Source of the DNA: Collinsella sp.
GTDB lineage: Bacteria > Actinomycetota > Coriobacteriia > Coriobacteriales > Coriobacteriaceae
Direction: 5' to 3'
DNA: 9,232 bases
Assembly: GCA_019413955.1 (NCBI GenBank)
Contig: DXMX01000004.1
Location: forward strand, 1-9,232
The notes under the pieces are model-generated. The model was not told the DNA's origin and did no database searches. It saw only the letters and a program-made list of their open reading frames with translations. Below, one piece after another: positions 6,836 through 9,232 of this stretch (within the stretch, counting starts at the first letter, position 1; every line of letters begins with the position of its first letter). The position numbers and the translations under genes were made by a program.

Positions 6836-7504
6836 ATGAAGCCGCCTCATTCCACCGGCCGCAACGTCATCGCCATTCTCGCCATACCCATCGTGATGCT
6901 CTTCCTTATCGTCATCACGCCCTTTTCCCTTGGTATCACCTCGCCCTTCGATTTATGCGGAATGGTCGACGCCGGCTCGCGTGCCACCTCGCTCTCCTTT
7001 ATCTGTCGCGGCGTGTTTTACGAAGATGGAATTCCCACCGGAAGTTGGCAGTCAAAGTTGCCACTGCTCGGTCAGATCGACGGATGCTCCCCCTATTTCT
7101 GCCTTGGACCTCAGACGCTAAACTATCTAATCGACGACCAGCCACTCGACTTCATCACCCTCGCCTACGACTACGCACCAAACACCGATGAGCGCCACAT
7201 GAACCAAGTCCTCGACAAGATGCTTGGACAGTGCGGGCTCACCGAGGAGGCCGGTCGAACCATCTATAGCAACCAGAAATTAAAGCGAACAGAACTCCGC
7301 CGTGTCGGAAAAATCAAAGGGCGAAACGGGGCCGCCTACTGGGATGCCTGGGCAACACGCGACAAGGGCGAATTCGGACACAGCACCTATATGGTCACTG
7401 TCTACACCAAAGACGGAATTAAGGACAATGTTGACGATTTCGCGTCATCCAAACTCGGCATCCCCAAAACAACCAAACCCGCCAGCCCAGATGAAATTCT
7501 GTAG
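6836..7504 (+). CDS. Single-pass membrane protein of unknown function
   Basis: This is a complete 222-residue product. The ATG at 6836 is chosen because GAGGAG (6825-6830) lies five bases upstream; a TTG at 6818 in the same frame would come before that site. The first ten residues include Lys, Arg and His, followed by a membrane segment at about 10-33 and then an extracytoplasmic domain. That domain has Cys at 41, 57, 84, 89 and 123 and short aromatic strands, and the C-terminal half is basic (KLKRTELRRVGKIKGR) and ends in a Pro/Lys/Asp-rich tail. No lipobox is present at the membrane segment. I do not recognise the family. It diverges from the 5930-6601 gene across a 234-base gap and is followed 53 bases after its stop by copy 3 of the 35-bp palindrome. 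A shared role with its divergent neighbour is suggested only by matching topology and placement. Confidence 0.85.
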   Translation: MKPPHSTGRNVIAILAIPIVMLFLIVITPFSLGITSPFDLCGMVDAGSRATSLSFICRGVFYEDGIPTGSWQSKLPLLGQIDGCSPYFCLGPQTLNYLIDDQPLDFITLAYDYAPNTDERHMNQVLDKMLGQCGLTEEAGRTIYSNQKLKRTELRRVGKIKGRNGAAYWDAWATRDKGEFGHSTYMVTVYTKDGIKDNVDDFASSKLGIPKTTKPASPDEIL

Positions 7505-7557
7505 AGCCGCCCATTAACATGCCGCTCAACGATCACAACAGCATCGAGCTCGTCCCC

Positions 7558-7592
7558 ACCACCACAAAGGTGCCTGCCCCCTTTGTGGTGGT
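7558..7592. repeat. 35-bp palindrome, copy 3 (inverted), possible terminator of the 6836-7504 gene
   Basis: Arms 7558-7569 and 7581-7592 are identical to copies 1 and 2, but the 11-base loop is in the opposite orientation (GTGCCTGCCCC; reverse complement GGGGCAGGCAC). On the plus strand the stem is followed by TTTTC, so it could act as a weak terminator for the membrane protein gene ending at 7504. Confidence 0.75.
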
Positions 7593-7599
7593 TTTCAAC

Positions 7600-7630
7600 A
7601 AAAAGAAGCCGCCCCGATAACAGAGGCGGC
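7600..7630 (-). terminator. Intrinsic terminator facing the aconitase-family gene
   Basis: On the minus strand GCCGCC (7630-7625) pairs with GGCGGC (7613-7608). One T-G wobble and one C-G pair add to the stem, and the downstream tract TTCTTTTTG follows. It points the right way to end transcripts from the hydratase gene whose stop is 147 bases upstream. That distance is long, and the large inverted repeat at 7688-7761 lies in between. Confidence 0.65.
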
Positions 7631-7687
7631 ATCAAGCAAGTCTATTTATTAGCGTCCCTCAAGACCCAACGAGAACGCAGAAATGTA

Positions 7688-7761
7688 GCCCGGGGCTTAC
7701 CCTTTCCCGAACGCGGCCCTCGCGAAGCGCGTGAGCGGGCGGGAAAGGGTAAGCCCCGGGC
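7688..7761. repeat. Perfect 22-bp inverted repeat with 30-base GC-rich loop
   Basis: Arms 7688-7709 and 7740-7761 are exact reverse complements over 22 bases, beginning GCCCGGGGCTTACCC. The loop (7710-7739) has an inner hairpin, CTCGCG pairing with CGTGAG with one wobble. It lies 15 bases past the stop of the hydratase gene. No T tract follows on either side, so it is not a normal terminator. The perfect pairing suggests recent origin or selection; it may be a dispersed palindromic element or a 3'-end stabiliser. Confidence 0.8.
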
Positions 7762-7776
7762 GGACAATTAAGTGCG

Positions 7777-9232
7777 CTACTCGGCAGCGGCCTTGAACTT
7801 GTTGTAGTTGATCAGGCAGCCGGCCTTGACGATGGCACGCTCCTCTGCCGTCATATCGGCAATGTAGAGCTCAATCTGCTCGACCGCACCATCGGCGCGC
7901 ACCACGTAGGCGGCGATGTTCTTGAGGTCGCCATCGAGCGCGGCATGGATGCCCGGCACAAAGACGTAGTCGCCCACCTCAAAGTTGGGCTCGGCCTCCA
8001 TCTGGAAGGGCACCATGCCCCAGTTCATGACGTTGGAGCGATAGCGCTTGGTGGCGTACTCGTGAACGATGTTGGCCAGGCCGCCAATTACGCGCTGGCA
8101 GCTCGCGGCCTGCTCGCGGGCGGAACCGTCACCGGGCTTCTTGGCATAGAGCATGGAGCCAAACTCGGTCGCCTTGGCATCGGCCGCGACGCCCGCGCCG
8201 GTCAGCGCCTCAAACACACCGGCAAGCTCGGCATTGAGCGCCGCCAGGTCGCCCGTGGCCTCGCCGGCCACGCGGCGCTTCTCCACGGCGTCGACCTCCT
8301 TGGAGCGACCAACGTAGGCCGGATCGCGGCGGCTCAGCGTAAACTCGGCCAGACCCAGCGGGTTGGAGCGGAAGGAACTCGTCTCGCCCGAGGGAATGAG
8401 CTCGTCGGTCGTGGTGACCGGGTCCATGATCTTGGAGCACACCTTAAGCAGGATGTCGTCGCCGAGCGGCTCCATCGCGGGCCACGGCTTGATGTTGGGA
8501 CCCTCGACCAGCTCGTCTGCCGGCTCGGCCTTGCCAAAGCCCCAGTACACGCGCTTCTTGTAGGGAGCGTCGTCAAAGGTGTACTCGCAGGCCTCGTCCC
8601 AGGTGTCCTCGGGCAGGTCGGTCGCCGGCGTCAGGATGCCGCCGTTGGCAGCCGTCGCCGCAATGGAACGGGCGTCCATCAGAGCCACGGCGCTCAGCTG
8701 GCCATTGCCCGGCTTGGAGCCCTCGCGGTTGGGGAAGTTGCGCGTAGTGTGGCGGATCGACAGGCCGTTGTTGGCGGGCGTGTCGCCGGCACCGAAGCAC
8801 GGGCCGCAGAATGCCGTGCGCACGATCGCGCCGGCCTCCATAAGGTCGTAGATATAGCCGCGGCGTGTAAGCTCGAGTGCCACGGGCTGGCTCGTGGGAT
8901 AGACCGACAGCGAGAACTCGCCGCAGCCGGTGTTGGCGCCCTTGAGCACGCGGGCAGCCTGGACCACGGAGTCGTAGTTGCCGCCCGAGCAGCCGGCGAT
9001 AACGCCCTGCTGCACGTGCAGCTTGCCGTCGACGATCTTGTCGAGCAGGCTAAAGTGCGTCTTGCCCTCGCCGATCTTAGCGGCCTCGAGCTCCACCTCG
9101 TGAAGGATGCCCTCGAGGTTCTCGTTGAGCTCGTCAATCTCAAAGCCGTTGGAAGGATGGAACGGCAGCGCAATCATGGGCTTGATGCTCGACAGATCGA
9201 CCTCGACGCAGCCGTCGTAGTAGGCAACATCG
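7777..9232 (-). CDS. Aconitase-family hydratase, C-terminal ~485 residues (5' end outside window)
   Basis: The frame is open to the right edge; the first in-frame Met (9177) follows 18 further open codons that read as aconitase sequence (DLSSIKPMIALPFHPSN), so it is not the start. Counting from that Met, the three cysteines expected to hold a [4Fe-4S] cluster are Cys63 in IAGCSGG and Cys124/Cys127 in CGPCFGAGD. The substrate-site stretch with NREGSKPG and GGILTPAT lies at about 150-186. The C-terminal swivel domain has GDGSAREQAA at 349-358 and YRSNVMNWGMVPFQ at 379-392. Aconitases isomerise citrate to isocitrate through cis-aconitate in the cytoplasm. The motif variants (CSGG in place of CTN, WGMVPF in place of MGVLP) place it closer to the YbhJ-like 'hydratase' branch than to classical AcnA/AcnB, so the exact substrate is uncertain. 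The stop is TAG. Expected full length is roughly 750 residues. Confidence 0.93.
   Translation of the reverse strand, partial: DVAYYDGCVEVDLSSIKPMIALPFHPSNGFEIDELNENLEGILHEVELEAAKIGEGKTHFSLLDKIVDGKLHVQQGVIAGCSGGNYDSVVQAARVLKGANTGCGEFSLSVYPTSQPVALELTRRGYIYDLMEAGAIVRTAFCGPCFGAGDTPANNGLSIRHTTRNFPNREGSKPGNGQLSAVALMDARSIAATAANGGILTPATDLPEDTWDEACEYTFDDAPYKKRVYWGFGKAEPADELVEGPNIKPWPAMEPLGDDILLKVCSKIMDPVTTTDELIPSGETSSFRSNPLGLAEFTLSRRDPAYVGRSKEVDAVEKRRVAGEATGDLAALNAELAGVFEALTGAGVAADAKATEFGSMLYAKKPGDGSAREQAASCQRVIGGLANIVHEYATKRYRSNVMNWGMVPFQMEAEPNFEVGDYVFVPGIHAALDGDLKNIAAYVVRADGAVEQIELYIADMTAEERAIVKAGCLINYNKFKAAAE

Overview
The window looks like chromosomal DNA from a GC-rich actinobacterium. The overall style (GC-rich coding, a standard clpB, intergenic space packed with palindromes) suggests a gut Coriobacteriia member such as Collinsella. 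That assignment is my inference from sequence impression and was not tested by any search.

Layout. Positions 2-880 (+) hold the C-terminal part of an unrecognised Ala-rich protein whose start lies outside the window. Positions 954-2306 (-) hold a complete AAA ATPase of the AAA_14/DUF4143 type, convergent with the first gene. Its promoter has a perfect TATAAT box flanked by a 22-bp inverted repeat. Positions 2307-2550 carry that promoter, a degenerate tRNA-like stretch and a 9-bp-stem hairpin. Positions 2551-2724 (-) encode a 57-aa acidic, proline-rich protein with a good ribosome binding site. Positions 2855-5482 (-) are a full-length clpB disaggregase gene followed by an intrinsic terminator.

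The 447-base gap upstream of clpB (5483-5929) is the most unusual part. It holds a GC-rich leader hairpin, an AT-rich 36-bp dyad, and three tandem 55-base hairpin units. These units are built from six copies of a 15-base repeat in strictly alternating orientation. A 35-bp palindrome closes the gap. Two divergent single-pass membrane protein genes of unknown function follow (5930-6601 on the - strand, 6836-7504 on the + strand). The 35-bp palindrome lies beyond the 3' end of each gene and once more between them. The gap at 7505-7776 holds the third palindrome copy, a minus-strand terminator and a perfect 22-bp inverted repeat. The last gene (7777 to the window edge, - strand) is the C-terminal two thirds or so of an aconitase-family hydratase.

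The genes do not form an obvious pathway. clpB and the aconitase-family enzyme are housekeeping genes, while the ATPase, the small protein and the two membrane proteins look accessory. The strongest candidates for something undescribed are the intergenic repeat families, above all the alternating 15-base repeat array at 5661-5876, which resembles REPIN-type elements in layout.
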